Positions 54,478 to 64,000 of a stretch of DNA of 64,000 nt are shown here, in pieces. Position 1 is the first letter of the stretch; each line of letters starts with the position of its first letter. This DNA is from Rhizobium redzepovicii (GTDB taxonomy: Bacteria; Pseudomonadota; Alphaproteobacteria; Rhizobiales; Rhizobiaceae). The notes beneath the pieces are model-generated. The model had not been told where the DNA came from and made no database searches. It saw nothing but the letters and a program-made list of their open reading frames with translations. Location of the stretch: the NCBI RefSeq assembly GCF_019793435.1, contig NZ_JAILYH010000008.1, positions 1 to 64,000 on the forward strand, read 5' to 3'. The position numbers were made by a program, and so were the translations under genes.

Positions 54478-55830
54478 TCAGGCGGCAGTCCGCACGTTCG
54501 AGATCATGCCGATCAGCTCGTTGACGATTCGCTCGATCTGGGCGCGGTCGTCGCCCTCGGCCATGACGCGGATCAGCGGCTCGGTGCCCGAGGGGCGAAT
54601 GACGAGGCGGCCGTTTTTGGCCAGTTCGGCTTCGGCATCGGCGATCGCCTTCTGCACCTGGATATCCTCCAGCGGCTTGCCGCCGCTGATGCGGACATTG
54701 CGCAGCAGCTGCGGCACCGGCTCGAAGCGGCGGCAGACCTCGCTGACGGTCCGGCCGGTCCGCTTGACCGCGGCCAGGATCTGCAGCGCTGCGACCAGAC
54801 CGTCGCCAGTCGTGCCGTAGTCCGAGAGCACGATGTGGCCCGACTGCTCACCGCCGACATTGTAATTGTGCTGGCGCATATGCTCGACGACATAGCGGTC
54901 GCCGACCCGCGTGCGGGCAAGCGCCATGCCGCGCTCGTCGAGGAACCGCTCGAGGCCGAGATTGGACATCACGGTGGCGACGATGCCATTGCCGCGCAGC
55001 TGCTGGCTCTCGGCCCAGCTCTCGGCGATGACGGCCATCAACTGGTCGCCGTCGACGATCGAGCCGTTTTCATCGACGATGATGACGCGGTCGGCATCGC
55101 CATCGAGCGCGATGCCGATATCGGCGCGCACTTCGTCGACTTTCTTCTGCAGCGCGACCGGGCTGGTGGAGCCGCAATTGAGATTGATGTTGGTGCCGTT
55201 CGGCTCGTTGCCGATAGTGACGACCTCGGCGCCGAGCTCCCAGAGCACGGCCGGCGCCACTTTGTAGGCGGCACCATTGGCGCAGTCGATCGCGATCCTC
55301 AAACCCTGCAGCGTCACGTCGCGCGGCAGCGTGCGCTTGGCATGTTCGATATAGCGGTCATGCACGCCATCGACGCGTTTGGCGCGGCCGATATCGTCGG
55401 ATTTGGCAAGCTGGGCGTTCAGGTCCTTTTCGAGCAGATCCTCGATCTCGGCTTCGAGGTCGTCGGAAAGCTTGTAACCATCAGGGCCGAAGAGCTTGAT
55501 GCCGTTATCCTCGTAAGGATTGTGCGACGCCGAGATCATCACGCCGATATCGCAGCGCAGCGAGCGCGTTAGCATGGCGACGGCAGGCGTCGGAATCGGC
55601 CCGAGAATGAAGGCGTCGAGGCCGGCGGCCGTAAAGCCAGCGACCATGGCGTTCTCAAGCATATAACCGGAAAGGCGCGTATCCTTGCCGATGACGACGC
55701 GGTGGCGGTGGTTGCCGCGGCGGAAGATCGTGCCGGCGGCAATGCCGACCCGCATGGCGAGATCCGGCGTCATCGGGAAGACGTTGGATTGGCCGCGAAT
55801 ACCGTCCGTACCGAAATAGCGTCTCTTCAT
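54478..55830 (-). CDS. glmM: Phosphoglucosamine mutase
   Basis: A 450-residue enzyme that converts glucosamine 6-phosphate to glucosamine 1-phosphate for peptidoglycan and lipopolysaccharide. The catalytic Ser loop (Ile-Ser-Ala-Ser-His-Asn-Pro, Ser near residue 102) is present. So are the metal-binding Asp-Gly-Asp-Ala-Asp-Arg (about 243-248), the sugar-binding Gly-Gly-Glu-Gln-Ser-Gly-His (about 326-332) and the phosphate-binding Arg-Pro-Ser-Gly-Thr-Glu-Pro (about 415-421). The ATG at 55830 follows AGGAG and gives exactly the family length. It follows ftsH on the same strand, with a terminator between them. Confidence 0.95.
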   Translation of the reverse strand: MKRRYFGTDGIRGQSNVFPMTPDLAMRVGIAAGTIFRRGNHRHRVVIGKDTRLSGYMLENAMVAGFTAAGLDAFILGPIPTPAVAMLTRSLRCDIGVMISASHNPYEDNGIKLFGPDGYKLSDDLEAEIEDLLEKDLNAQLAKSDDIGRAKRVDGVHDRYIEHAKRTLPRDVTLQGLRIAIDCANGAAYKVAPAVLWELGAEVVTIGNEPNGTNINLNCGSTSPVALQKKVDEVRADIGIALDGDADRVIIVDENGSIVDGDQLMAVIAESWAESQQLRGNGIVATVMSNLGLERFLDERGMALARTRVGDRYVVEHMRQHNYNVGGEQSGHIVLSDYGTTGDGLVAALQILAAVKRTGRTVSEVCRRFEPVPQLLRNVRISGGKPLEDIQVQKAIADAEAELAKNGRLVIRPSGTEPLIRVMAEGDDRAQIERIVNELIGMISNVRTAA

Positions 55831-56018
55831 CTGCACTCCTGCGCTTTCCGCGCGCCATTCAAGGCAGCGCACCGTTCCAAGCGAATCCGGCTTCCATGGA
55901 ATGTCGTCAATCCAGGAGCGTGATTCACGCTTGCCTCAATTCAGCGGAATGCCACAAAATGCGGCGATCGGCACGTAAATTAGCAAGAAAAATGATTATA
56001 TCCCGTTACCAAATAGAA

Positions 56019-56053
56019 AAGGCCGGATCTCCCCGCTGGGGAAATCCGGCCTT
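56019..56053 (-). terminator. Terminator of ftsH
   Basis: A stem AAGGCCGGAT / ATCCGGCCTT encloses an inner CCCC/GGGG stem. On the minus strand it is followed by TTTTCTATTT. It starts 22 bases after the ftsH stop. Confidence 0.85.
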
Positions 56054-56074
56054 GTTCACAATCGTGCAAGCCGC

Positions 56075-58006
<1,932 letters not shown>

Positions 58007-58103
58007 TGAACTCCCCAGCACTGGAACAGCCGCCTCATGGCGACCGTCTTATTCGTTTCTAACATAGGGTTGCGCCGTGCGATTGCCAAGGCGACACCCC
58101 AGG

Positions 58104-59564
58104 TCAGATGGTTTTTCCGTCAATACTTCTTAAAGGCGGCCTCGCATAGGGCGCCGTCGCGAAAACCGCCGAAAGCCTGTTGGCAAAGATGAAATCAAAT
58201 CGTGTCAAAAAGCGGTCGAAGGGTGCGAAATAGGGCGTGAGGTGGATCGCTTCGGCGGTTTCCGCAGATAGAGGGACCTCTTGCGCCGATATGGCCGGCG
58301 CCGAGGCGATTGCACGCTTCCATGCGGCCTTGGGAAGGTGCCCGATATGATGCTCCCTTATTCCTGTGCTTGTCACAGGAATCCAGCTACCGCGCGTCCG
58401 CGCGGTGATTGACCCCATAAAGTGCAAACTGTCTTTCGCGGCCAAGGACTTGTTCGCACTGGATTCCTGTGACAAGCACAGGAATGAGGGGGAGTGTGTA
58501 GCGGTGGTTTCTATTATAATCGGAGCCGCCGACCCATTGCGCGCCACAAACCTCCCATCCCACACGCCCGCCTCCCCGGGCTGCAAGACCAGCGGCAAGA
58601 TCCCGCGGCTTTCGCGCGTGAGGTAAAGCCCGTCCCGTCTGAGATCGAAGACCACCCGGCCGACCGTCATCCGCCCCGGCTCCCCGCCGGCGGCAAATGA
58701 GAGAAGGCGCTCAATCTGCGCCCTCCCCGGCGCAAACGGTTGCCCACCGAAAATGGCCGTGAGACGACCGAGCACATAGTCGAGAACGGCGCGATCCTGC
58801 CGCAATCCGTCAGGCACCACCTGCCCGAGCAGGCCGCCGTGAAGCTTGAAATGGTGATCCAGCCATTCGGCTCCCTTGGCCGAAACAGCCAGTCGCTCGT
58901 CCCAGACGGCACTGACATTCGCCTCGGCACCGGCATCGGCCAAAAGCTGCCGGCGCACCCGCACACGCTCGTGCTTCACATCTTCATTGCTCGGATCGTC
59001 GATCCACTTCACGCCCCGCTCGTTGAGGAAAGCGCGGATGTCCGCCCGGCTGGAAAAGAGAAGCGGCCGCAAGATCCAGAAACGCCGATCGAAGAGCACC
59101 GCGTCGGCAATGCCTGATGAAACCTGCTCCGTTCGCACGCCGCGCATGGCAAGTGTTTCGCGCTGGTCGTCGAATGTGTGTCCGGTGACGATGAGATCGG
59201 CGCCAAACGCTTCCGCCGCTTCGGCGAGCAAGCCGTAACGCGCCTCGCGGGCCGCGGCCATGATGCCGGTTTTCGGCTTGTCGCCCTGCCAGGTCATGCT
59301 GGTGTGGGCAATGCCTAGCGACGCGCAGAGGGATGCGACTTCTCGCGCCTCGTCTGCGGAGCCGGCGCGCAACGCATGGTCGACGGTCGCAGCGCATAGG
59401 GAAATTTTGAAATGGGGCGCGGCCTTCACGGCTTCATCGAGAAGGAGAAGCAGGCCGGTGGAATCGCTGCCGCCTGATATGGCGACGAGAATACGTGCGG
59501 GGCTTTGAAGCGACGTGAGAAACTGGAGGATCGCCTCTCGCGGCGATCGGGCTTCCGGAGACAT
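58104..59564 (-). CDS. tilS: tRNA(Ile)-lysidine synthase carrying an in-frame palindromic insertion
   Basis: A 486-residue enzyme that modifies C34 of the CAU-anticodon tRNA-Ile to lysidine. The PP-loop (Ala-Ile-Ser-Gly-Gly-Ser-Asp-Ser-Thr-Gly) is near residues 27-36, and the tRNA-binding Asp-Asp-Pro-Ser-Asn-Glu-Asp motif is near 190. Residues 360-402 are encoded by a 126-base repeat (58360-58485) whose exact multiple of three keeps the frame. Without it the protein would be 444 residues, nearer the usual rhizobial length. The insert lies in the C-terminal substrate domain, away from the catalytic core. TilS is normally essential, so the gene is probably still functional. Confidence 0.9.
   Translation of the reverse strand: MSPEARSPREAILQFLTSLQSPARILVAISGGSDSTGLLLLLDEAVKAAPHFKISLCAATVDHALRAGSADEAREVASLCASLGIAHTSMTWQGDKPKTGIMAAAREARYGLLAEAAEAFGADLIVTGHTFDDQRETLAMRGVRTEQVSSGIADAVLFDRRFWILRPLLFSSRADIRAFLNERGVKWIDDPSNEDVKHERVRVRRQLLADAGAEANVSAVWDERLAVSAKGAEWLDHHFKLHGGLLGQVVPDGLRQDRAVLDYVLGRLTAIFGGQPFAPGRAQIERLLSFAAGGEPGRMTVGRVVFDLRRDGLYLTRESRGILPLVLQPGEAGVWDGRFVARNGSAAPIIIETTATHSPSFLCLSQESSANKSLAAKDSLHFMGSITARTRGSWIPVTSTGIREHHIGHLPKAAWKRAIASAPAISAQEVPLSAETAEAIHLTPYFAPFDRFLTRFDFIFANRLSAVFATAPYARPPLRSIDGKTI
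58360..58485. repeat. 126-bp palindromic element inserted in tilS
   Basis: Perfect 27-base terminal inverted repeats (58360-58386 and 58459-58485) begin ATTCCTGTG. Each arm is itself a small palindrome (ATTCCTGTG, short loop, CACAGGAAT, then CCAG). The centre contains a further CGCGCG stem. A diverged relative lies at 54223-54371. Size, ends and dispersal resemble a miniature mobile repeat. Confidence 0.85.
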
Positions 59565-59575
59565 GCCGGAAGACC

Positions 59576-60565
59576 TTAACAGGCGAGGCGCTTCTGTTCG
59601 CTCGCAACCTTGCTTATGACGGCACGCGAAGCCTTCGGATAACGCTTCGAGACTTCGCGCAACGTCGCGCAGGCCGTCTCGGTATTGTCGAGGGCGGCCA
59701 GCGACATGCCGAGTTTCAACAGCATCTCGGGCGCCTTTTCGGATGTGCCGTATTTCTGGTGCGCATTGAGGAATGTCTTGGCCGCCTCATTGTACTTGCC
59801 CTGCGAATAGAGCGCTTCGCCGAGCCAGAAATTAGCGTCCGCCGCCCGCGCGCTGCTCGGGTAGCGGGTAATGTATTGGGTGAATTCCTGTTCGGCGGTG
59901 CTGTAATCGCCGGACAAGACATGTCCATAGGCCGCCTTGTACTGGTCCGCCTCACCGCCGAGCGAGGCAGTCTGCTGCGGCGCTCCGGGATTGGCATCGG
60001 GTATCGGGCCGGAGCCCACGCCCGCATTTGCATCAACGGTTCCGCCGACCGGATTGCCGTTCTGATCGAAATCGATCGAGCCGAGCTCCTTCGGCGGCTG
60101 GCCGAGGCCAGTATTGCTGGGCACGTTGGTGGAGGGAGCCGTCTCGGCTCCCTGCGGTGCTTGGATCACCCTGGCAACGTCATCGCTGCCGGACGCTGCG
60201 GGAGCGGTATCGGTCTCGCTCTTTTTCACAGGAGCTTTGGCACCGCCGCCGCTGGCACCCGTCTTTTCCAACTGTTGGAAGCGGAATTCATTGTCTTCCT
60301 GCTGCTTGCGGATCGTTTCCTGCATCTGCAGCAGCTGGAAGCTCATCTCCTCGATCCGGCCATTCAGCTGCCGAAGCTGCTCTTCGAGCTGCTGCACGCG
60401 CATCTCGGCATCGCCGCTCTGCACCTTGACAACAGGCGGCGCCGCTTGGTTTTCCGCGGACCGGCCGCCGAGATGCAGCCCAAAGAACGAGGCGGAATAG
60501 GCCGCCCGTTCGCTCCCGGTCACAGCCGCGAGGCACAGCATGCCTGCCACGACAAGTTTCTTCAT
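59576..60565 (-). CDS. ybgF: Tol-Pal system protein YbgF / CpoB
   Basis: A 329-residue periplasmic protein. The signal peptide (residues 1-24) is followed by a coiled-coil trimerisation segment (about 50-100, repeated Leu-Glu-Gln and Met-Gln-Glu). A Ser/Thr/Pro-rich linker comes next, then C-terminal tetratricopeptide repeats (about 205-325, including Tyr-Lys-Ala-Ala-Tyr-Gly-His and Ala-Asn-Phe-Trp-Leu-Gly-Glu-Ala-Leu-Tyr). In E. coli, CpoB links Tol with peptidoglycan synthesis. The ATG at 60565 follows AGGA. It is separated from pal by a terminator, so it may have its own promoter. Confidence 0.9.
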   Translation of the reverse strand: MKKLVVAGMLCLAAVTGSERAAYSASFFGLHLGGRSAENQAAPPVVKVQSGDAEMRVQQLEEQLRQLNGRIEEMSFQLLQMQETIRKQQEDNEFRFQQLEKTGASGGGAKAPVKKSETDTAPAASGSDDVARVIQAPQGAETAPSTNVPSNTGLGQPPKELGSIDFDQNGNPVGGTVDANAGVGSGPIPDANPGAPQQTASLGGEADQYKAAYGHVLSGDYSTAEQEFTQYITRYPSSARAADANFWLGEALYSQGKYNEAAKTFLNAHQKYGTSEKAPEMLLKLGMSLAALDNTETACATLREVSKRYPKASRAVISKVASEQKRLAC

Positions 60566-60670
60566 ATGTATCGTCCTGTCCCAGTGATTCTTCGCACCTC
60601 GATGGCACGAACAGGAGATTTTTCCAATTGCTGTCAAAAAGCAACGGAGTCTGGCCAAAGTGTGGTCAAA

Positions 60671-60702
60671 AAGAAAGGCGGTCCCCGAGAGGACCGCCTT
60701 CC
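60671..60702 (-). terminator. Terminator of the tol-pal operon
   Basis: An AAGGCGGTCC / GGACCGCCTT stem with a short loop is followed on the minus strand by TTTCTTTTT. It lies about 25 bases after the pal stop. Confidence 0.85.
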
Positions 60703-60724
60703 GAAAGTGACCGAAATCGGCAGA

Positions 60725-61258
60725 TTACATGCCGGCGCCGCCGAGAACCGTGACCGCGCGGCGGTTCTGCGACCAGCAGGAAATATCGTCGCAGACGGCA
60801 ACCGGACGTTCCTTGCCGTAGGAAATCGTCTTCAGGCGCTGCGCCGGAACGCCGCGCGAAGCGAGATAATCCTTGGCGGCAGCCGCACGGCGGGCGCCGA
60901 GCGCGAGGTTGTATTCACGCGTGCCGCGTTCGTCGGCATGGCCTTCGACGGTGATCTGATAATTCGGGTAGCGGGCGAGCCACTGGGCCTGGCGGTCGAG
61001 CGTCTGCGAAGCATCGGCGCGGATCGACGAGGAGTCGGTGTCGAAGAAGATGCGATCGCCGACATTGACCGTGAAGTCCTGGGCAGAGCCCGGCGTTGCG
61101 GCACCGGCGCCGAGGCCGATATCGCCAGCGTTATTCGGCATGCCGCCGTTCTTCTTGGCGCAGCTCGCAAGAGCGAGACCGGCGACAAGCGCGATCATGA
61201 CGGGGTTGCGGGCGAAATTCTGCATGCGGCTCATTGCCGGGGTATGAATTCGGCTCAT
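60725..61258 (-). CDS. pal: Peptidoglycan-associated lipoprotein Pal
   Basis: A 177-residue outer-membrane lipoprotein. A lipobox (Leu-Ala-Leu-Ala-Ser-Cys, Cys near residue 33) follows an unusually long N-terminus. The OmpA-like peptidoglycan-binding domain covers about 65-175. The core Val-Gly-Asp-Arg-Ile-Phe-Phe-Asp-Thr-Asp and the Gly-His-Ala-Asp-Glu-Arg-Gly-Thr motif are intact. The ATG at 61258 follows AAGGAG at a seven-base spacing. Pal anchors the outer membrane to peptidoglycan and partners TolB. Confidence 0.95.
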   Translation of the reverse strand: MSRIHTPAMSRMQNFARNPVMIALVAGLALASCAKKNGGMPNNAGDIGLGAGAATPGSAQDFTVNVGDRIFFDTDSSSIRADASQTLDRQAQWLARYPNYQITVEGHADERGTREYNLALGARRAAAAKDYLASRGVPAQRLKTISYGKERPVAVCDDISCWSQNRRAVTVLGGAGM

Positions 61259-61411
61259 GGCCGGTCTCCTTGCGGGTTCATCAGGGTTTCCGGACAGTAA
61301 CCGCACTCGGTTAACCGCCCCTCAAAGATTATGGTTAACAATTTATTGATTTGTCCCGTAGTCGCCGGGTTCCCATGATTCTGAGGCGACATGAAGGCAT
61401 TCCCGCGCCTG

Positions 61412-62719
61412 CTACTCCAGAAGCGGCGACCAAGCCGGGTCGGAACCGTAGCTCGGCGTTTTGACGAGTTGTTCATTATAGCCGGTCAGATCGATCGAAT
61501 AGAGCTGCGGCCCGCCAGCGCCTGCCGCCTGGCGGAAGAACATCAGCACGCGGCCGTTCGGCGCCCAGGTCGGGCCCTCGTTGTGGAAGCCGGTCGTCAG
61601 GATGCGTTCGCCAGAACCATCCGGTTTCATCACGCCGATCGAGAACTTGCCGCCGGCCTGCTTGGTGAAGGCGATGAGATCACCGCGCGGCGACCAGACC
61701 GGCGTCGAATAGGAGCCGTCGCCGAAGGAGATACGGGTCTGGCCCGAACCGTCGGCGTTCATCACGTAAATCTGCGGCTTGCCGCCCCGGTCGCTCTCGA
61801 AGCTGACGCGGGCACCGTCGGGCGAATAGGAAGGCGAAGTGTCGATCGCAGCCGTCGAGGTCAGGCGCGTCGTCGTGCGCGAGCGCAGATCCATCGTATA
61901 GATGTTGGAGTTGCCTTCCTGCTGCAGGCTCATGATCACCTTCTGACCATCGGGCGAAAAGCGCGGCGAGAAGGTCATGCCGGGAAAATTGCCGACGACT
62001 TCACGTTGCCCGGTTTCGAGCTGCAGCAGATAGACCCGCGGCTGCTGGTTGGCAAAGGACATATAGGTGACTTCCTGCCGGCTCGGCGAGAAGCGCGGCG
62101 TCAGCACGAGATCGCTGCCATCCGTCAGCATACGCACGTTGAAGCCATCCTGATCCATGATCGCCAGCTGGCGCTTGCGCTGCTGCTTGGTGCCGGATTC
62201 GGAGACGAAGACGACGCGGGTGTCGAAATAACCCTCTTCGCCGGTGATCTGCTTGTAGATCGCATCGGCGATGATGTGAGCCACCCGGCGCCAGTTCTCC
62301 GGCTGCGTATAGAATTGCTGACCGGTCATCTGCTGCCCGGCGAACGGGTCCCAGAGCCGGAATTCGGCGCGAAGACGGCCATCCGCTTCCTTGGTAACCC
62401 GGCCGGTAACCAGTGCCTGCGCATTGATGACCTTCCAGTCTTCGAAGCGCGGCGCGGCATCAGGATTGGAAATCTTTTCGATGAAGGCGGTTTTGTTGAT
62501 CGGTGCGAAGAGACCGGACCGCTGCAGGTCTGCGGCGATGACTTGCGAGACCTGCGCGCCCAAATCACCCTGGAAGTCGGTCACCGCAATCGGCATCGGC
62601 TGGACATTGCCTTTTCGGATGTCGAGGGTAACCAGCGCGTTGGCCGGCGTTGCAAAGACGGCAGTGGTTATCAGACCGACTGCAACCAAAATGGCGCGAA
62701 AAAAGGAACACTTTGTCAT
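61412..62719 (-). CDS. tolB: Tol-Pal system protein TolB
   Basis: A 435-residue periplasmic protein. The signal peptide (residues 1-28, ending Ala-Asn-Ala) is followed by an N-terminal alpha/beta domain (about 30-160) and a beta-propeller (about 170-435). Repeated Ser-Pro-Asp-Gly blades are visible (for example Ser-Arg-Phe-Ser-Pro-Asp-Gly and Pro-Ser-Tyr-Ser-Pro-Asp-Gly). The length fits the family. It works between TolA and Pal and lies 20 bases after the small TolA-domain gene. Confidence 0.95.
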   Translation of the reverse strand: MTKCSFFRAILVAVGLITTAVFATPANALVTLDIRKGNVQPMPIAVTDFQGDLGAQVSQVIAADLQRSGLFAPINKTAFIEKISNPDAAPRFEDWKVINAQALVTGRVTKEADGRLRAEFRLWDPFAGQQMTGQQFYTQPENWRRVAHIIADAIYKQITGEEGYFDTRVVFVSESGTKQQRKRQLAIMDQDGFNVRMLTDGSDLVLTPRFSPSRQEVTYMSFANQQPRVYLLQLETGQREVVGNFPGMTFSPRFSPDGQKVIMSLQQEGNSNIYTMDLRSRTTTRLTSTAAIDTSPSYSPDGARVSFESDRGGKPQIYVMNADGSGQTRISFGDGSYSTPVWSPRGDLIAFTKQAGGKFSIGVMKPDGSGERILTTGFHNEGPTWAPNGRVLMFFRQAAGAGGPQLYSIDLTGYNEQLVKTPSYGSDPAWSPLLE

Positions 62720-62739
62720 ACCAAACAGCCTTTCAGCAT

Positions 62740-63153
62740 CTATGGAGTCGGATCGCCGGATTCAAAGCGCAGGACGACTTCGTTCCAGGATTCGTATTTT
62801 TCTTTCGGGAGCATCGGGAATGGCAATGAGCGCTTCACCGCCCGGAGAGCCGGAGCCGACAGGCTTTTTCGAGCAGCTTCGTTGCCGCCCGAGGCTATTG
62901 CCTCGGGTGAACCAACGATCGCCCCATTCTTGTCGAGCCGCAGATGGACGGTGATCACAACTCTGCCGCCCCTCGCCTGCCCGGGAGGAACATTGAAGGA
63001 GGAAGCAATTGCGTGCTGTAAATCCAAGGCTGACTTCTTGGAGGTCGCCGCGTCCACCGACTGTGCCAACGCCTCAGGCGCACAAGCCAGAATCGCTCCA
63101 AGCATGATAGCGGCTGCAAAAGGCTTGTTGCCATGGGACAGATCCGTCAGCAT
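62740..63153 (-). CDS. Stand-alone periplasmic TolA-domain-III (TonB C-terminal-like) protein
   Basis: A 137-residue protein with a signal peptide (residues 1-31, ending Ala-Leu-Ala-Gln) and a single C-terminal domain (about 45-137). That domain is clearly homologous to the C-terminus of the TolA encoded just upstream. Both contain a hydrophobic beta strand then Lys-Asp/Asn-Gly-x-Ile-x-Gly-x-Pro-Glu, and both end Pro-Phe-x-Met-Leu-Pro-Lys-Glu/Asp-Lys-Tyr-Glu-Ser/Ala-Trp-Asn-Glu. There is no membrane anchor or long helix. The ATG follows the tolA stop without a gap (TAG-ATG), so translation is probably coupled. It may be a soluble partner or competitor of TolA for TolB/Pal. Confidence 0.75.
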   Translation of the reverse strand: MLTDLSHGNKPFAAAIMLGAILACAPEALAQSVDAATSKKSALDLQHAIASSFNVPPGQARGGRVVITVHLRLDKNGAIVGSPEAIASGGNEAARKSLSAPALRAVKRSLPFPMLPKEKYESWNEVVLRFESGDPTP

Positions 63154-64000
63154 CTAGATTCCCATAGAACTCGGATCGAAATTCAGGTCGAACTCATTCC
63201 AAGCCTCATACTTGTCCTTCGGAAGCATCGAGAAGGGGGCGGACTTCATGACAGCTCTATAGGCCCCGCCTTCCAACGCACGGCGTGTGGCATCGCTGCT
63301 ACTGCCGCCCGATGACTCGACTTCTGGCTGACCAATAATATTGCCATCCTTGTCGAGTTTCATATGCACTTTGATGACCATGCCGGAAAGGCCTTCCATC
63401 CCAGGCGTGACAAGCCAATTGCCCTCGATCAAGCCGCGCACCGCATCTTCTTCGCTCTGGCTGAGTTTGGAACCACCATTGCTCTTCTTCGCACCAAGCG
63501 ACGCTTCCTGCGTCGAGCGCTTGGCGCCACCGGCGGAAGGATCGGTCTTGTTCAGCAAGATCGAAATCTCGTCGGCATTGAAGTCGCTCTTCATCGACGA
63601 GGCGGATTTCGCCGTTTCCTGCTTCTTGTCCGCCTTCTTCTTGTCGGTCGGCATGTCGGCGGTCTTCGGCTGGTCGGGGGTCTTTTCCGGCGGCTTTTCG
63701 GCGGGCTTCTGCGGTTCCGGCGGCTTCACCTGCGGCTTGGCGACGGGGGTCGGCACATTGTCCGGCAGTGCCTCGGCCTCCGGCTTCGGCGGTTCCTCAG
63801 GCTTGGCCTGCTCTTCCGGCGGCTTTTCCTCCGGCTTCGGCGGCGTCACTTCGACGGGCTTCGGCGGCGGTATGGAAGCGACCTCCTTCGGCTGCTCGAC
63901 TTCCGTTTCCTCCTTGACGATGTCCTTGACGTCGTTCGGCTTCGGATCGGTCTTCGGCATCGGCTTTTCGCTCGAATTCGCCGCGGCGGCCTCGCTGTTG
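63154..64000 (-). CDS. tolA: Tol-Pal system protein TolA, C-terminal part (5' end outside window)
   Basis: At least 281 residues are visible, open to the window edge. A long Pro/Lys/Glu-rich domain II (about the first 170 visible residues) spans the periplasm. A short linker (Ala-Ser-Leu-Gly-Ala-Lys-Lys-Ser-Asn) and the C-terminal domain III (last 100 residues) bind TolB/Pal. The N-terminal membrane anchor should lie beyond 64000, with tolR and tolQ expected further right. The composition of domain II, with repeated Lys-Pro-Pro-Glu, is typical for rhizobial TolA, unlike the Ala/Lys helix of E. coli. Confidence 0.9.
   Translation of the reverse strand, partial: NSEAAAANSSEKPMPKTDPKPNDVKDIVKEETEVEQPKEVASIPPPKPVEVTPPKPEEKPPEEQAKPEEPPKPEAEALPDNVPTPVAKPQVKPPEPQKPAEKPPEKTPDQPKTADMPTDKKKADKKQETAKSASSMKSDFNADEISILLNKTDPSAGGAKRSTQEASLGAKKSNGGSKLSQSEEDAVRGLIEGNWLVTPGMEGLSGMVIKVHMKLDKDGNIIGQPEVESSGGSSSDATRRALEGGAYRAVMKSAPFSMLPKDKYEAWNEFDLNFDPSSMGI

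Noticed and set aside
61391..63157. A 588-codon plus-strand frame opposite tolB and the TolA-domain gene
   Set aside because: It covers two well-supported genes on the other strand and has no recognisable domain; it arises from codon bias.

Overview
The window looks like chromosomal DNA of a Rhizobium species close to R. etli / R. leguminosarum. The evidence is the GC-rich coding sequence, a tol-pal-ybgF-tilS-ftsH-glmM order, several rhizobial palindromic intergenic repeats, a cobalamin riboswitch before cbtBA, and proteins that read as rhizobial throughout. Genes are packed in operons on both strands. No phage, transposase or CRISPR array was seen.

Layout. 1-110: probable minus-strand rRNA-operon promoter and leader leaving the window. 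408-4595: a DUF883-type membrane protein, a small unknown, an RsuA/RluB-type pseudouridine synthase, a frameshifted phosphoribosyltransferase and an SLC13-type permease. 4775-5719: purC. 5824-12540: TetR regulator and an RND tripartite efflux pump. 12681-20181: a LacI-controlled operon with overlapping genes, made of a Pot-type ABC importer, nucleoside hydrolase and adenine deaminase; I read it as purine-nucleoside scavenging. 20352-28153: an all-minus block of M20 amidohydrolase, TctABC tricarboxylate-type transporter and a DctB/DctD-like sigma-54 two-component system. 28327-31407: sulfite-oxidase-like enzyme, a B12-riboswitch operon (cbtB, cbtA and a frameshifted third gene) and a divergent histidine phosphatase-like gene. 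31809-38920: GGDEF-EAL protein, PiT phosphate transporter, then acetate kinase and phosphoketolase. 38964-45768: pobR, pobA and a Liv-type ABC importer, probably one aromatic-acid uptake and hydroxylation unit. 46143-49787: VCBS-type putative secreted protein, several very small genes, tRNA-Met and mnmA. 49966-53904: serA and serC (with a serC-type leader RNA) and an outer-membrane beta-barrel protein. 54478-64000: glmM, ftsH, tilS, ybgF, pal, tolB, an extra TolA-domain-III protein and partial tolA.

Most unusual observations. A 126-bp element with perfect 27-bp terminal inverted repeats lies in frame inside tilS and adds 42 residues; a diverged relative lies in the gap upstream of the outer-membrane protein gene. 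A stand-alone, signal-peptide-bearing copy of the TolA C-terminal domain sits between tolA and tolB. The purine operon pairs a polyamine-class importer with nucleoside-degrading enzymes. Two genes each carry a single-base frameshift, which may be decay or sequence error.
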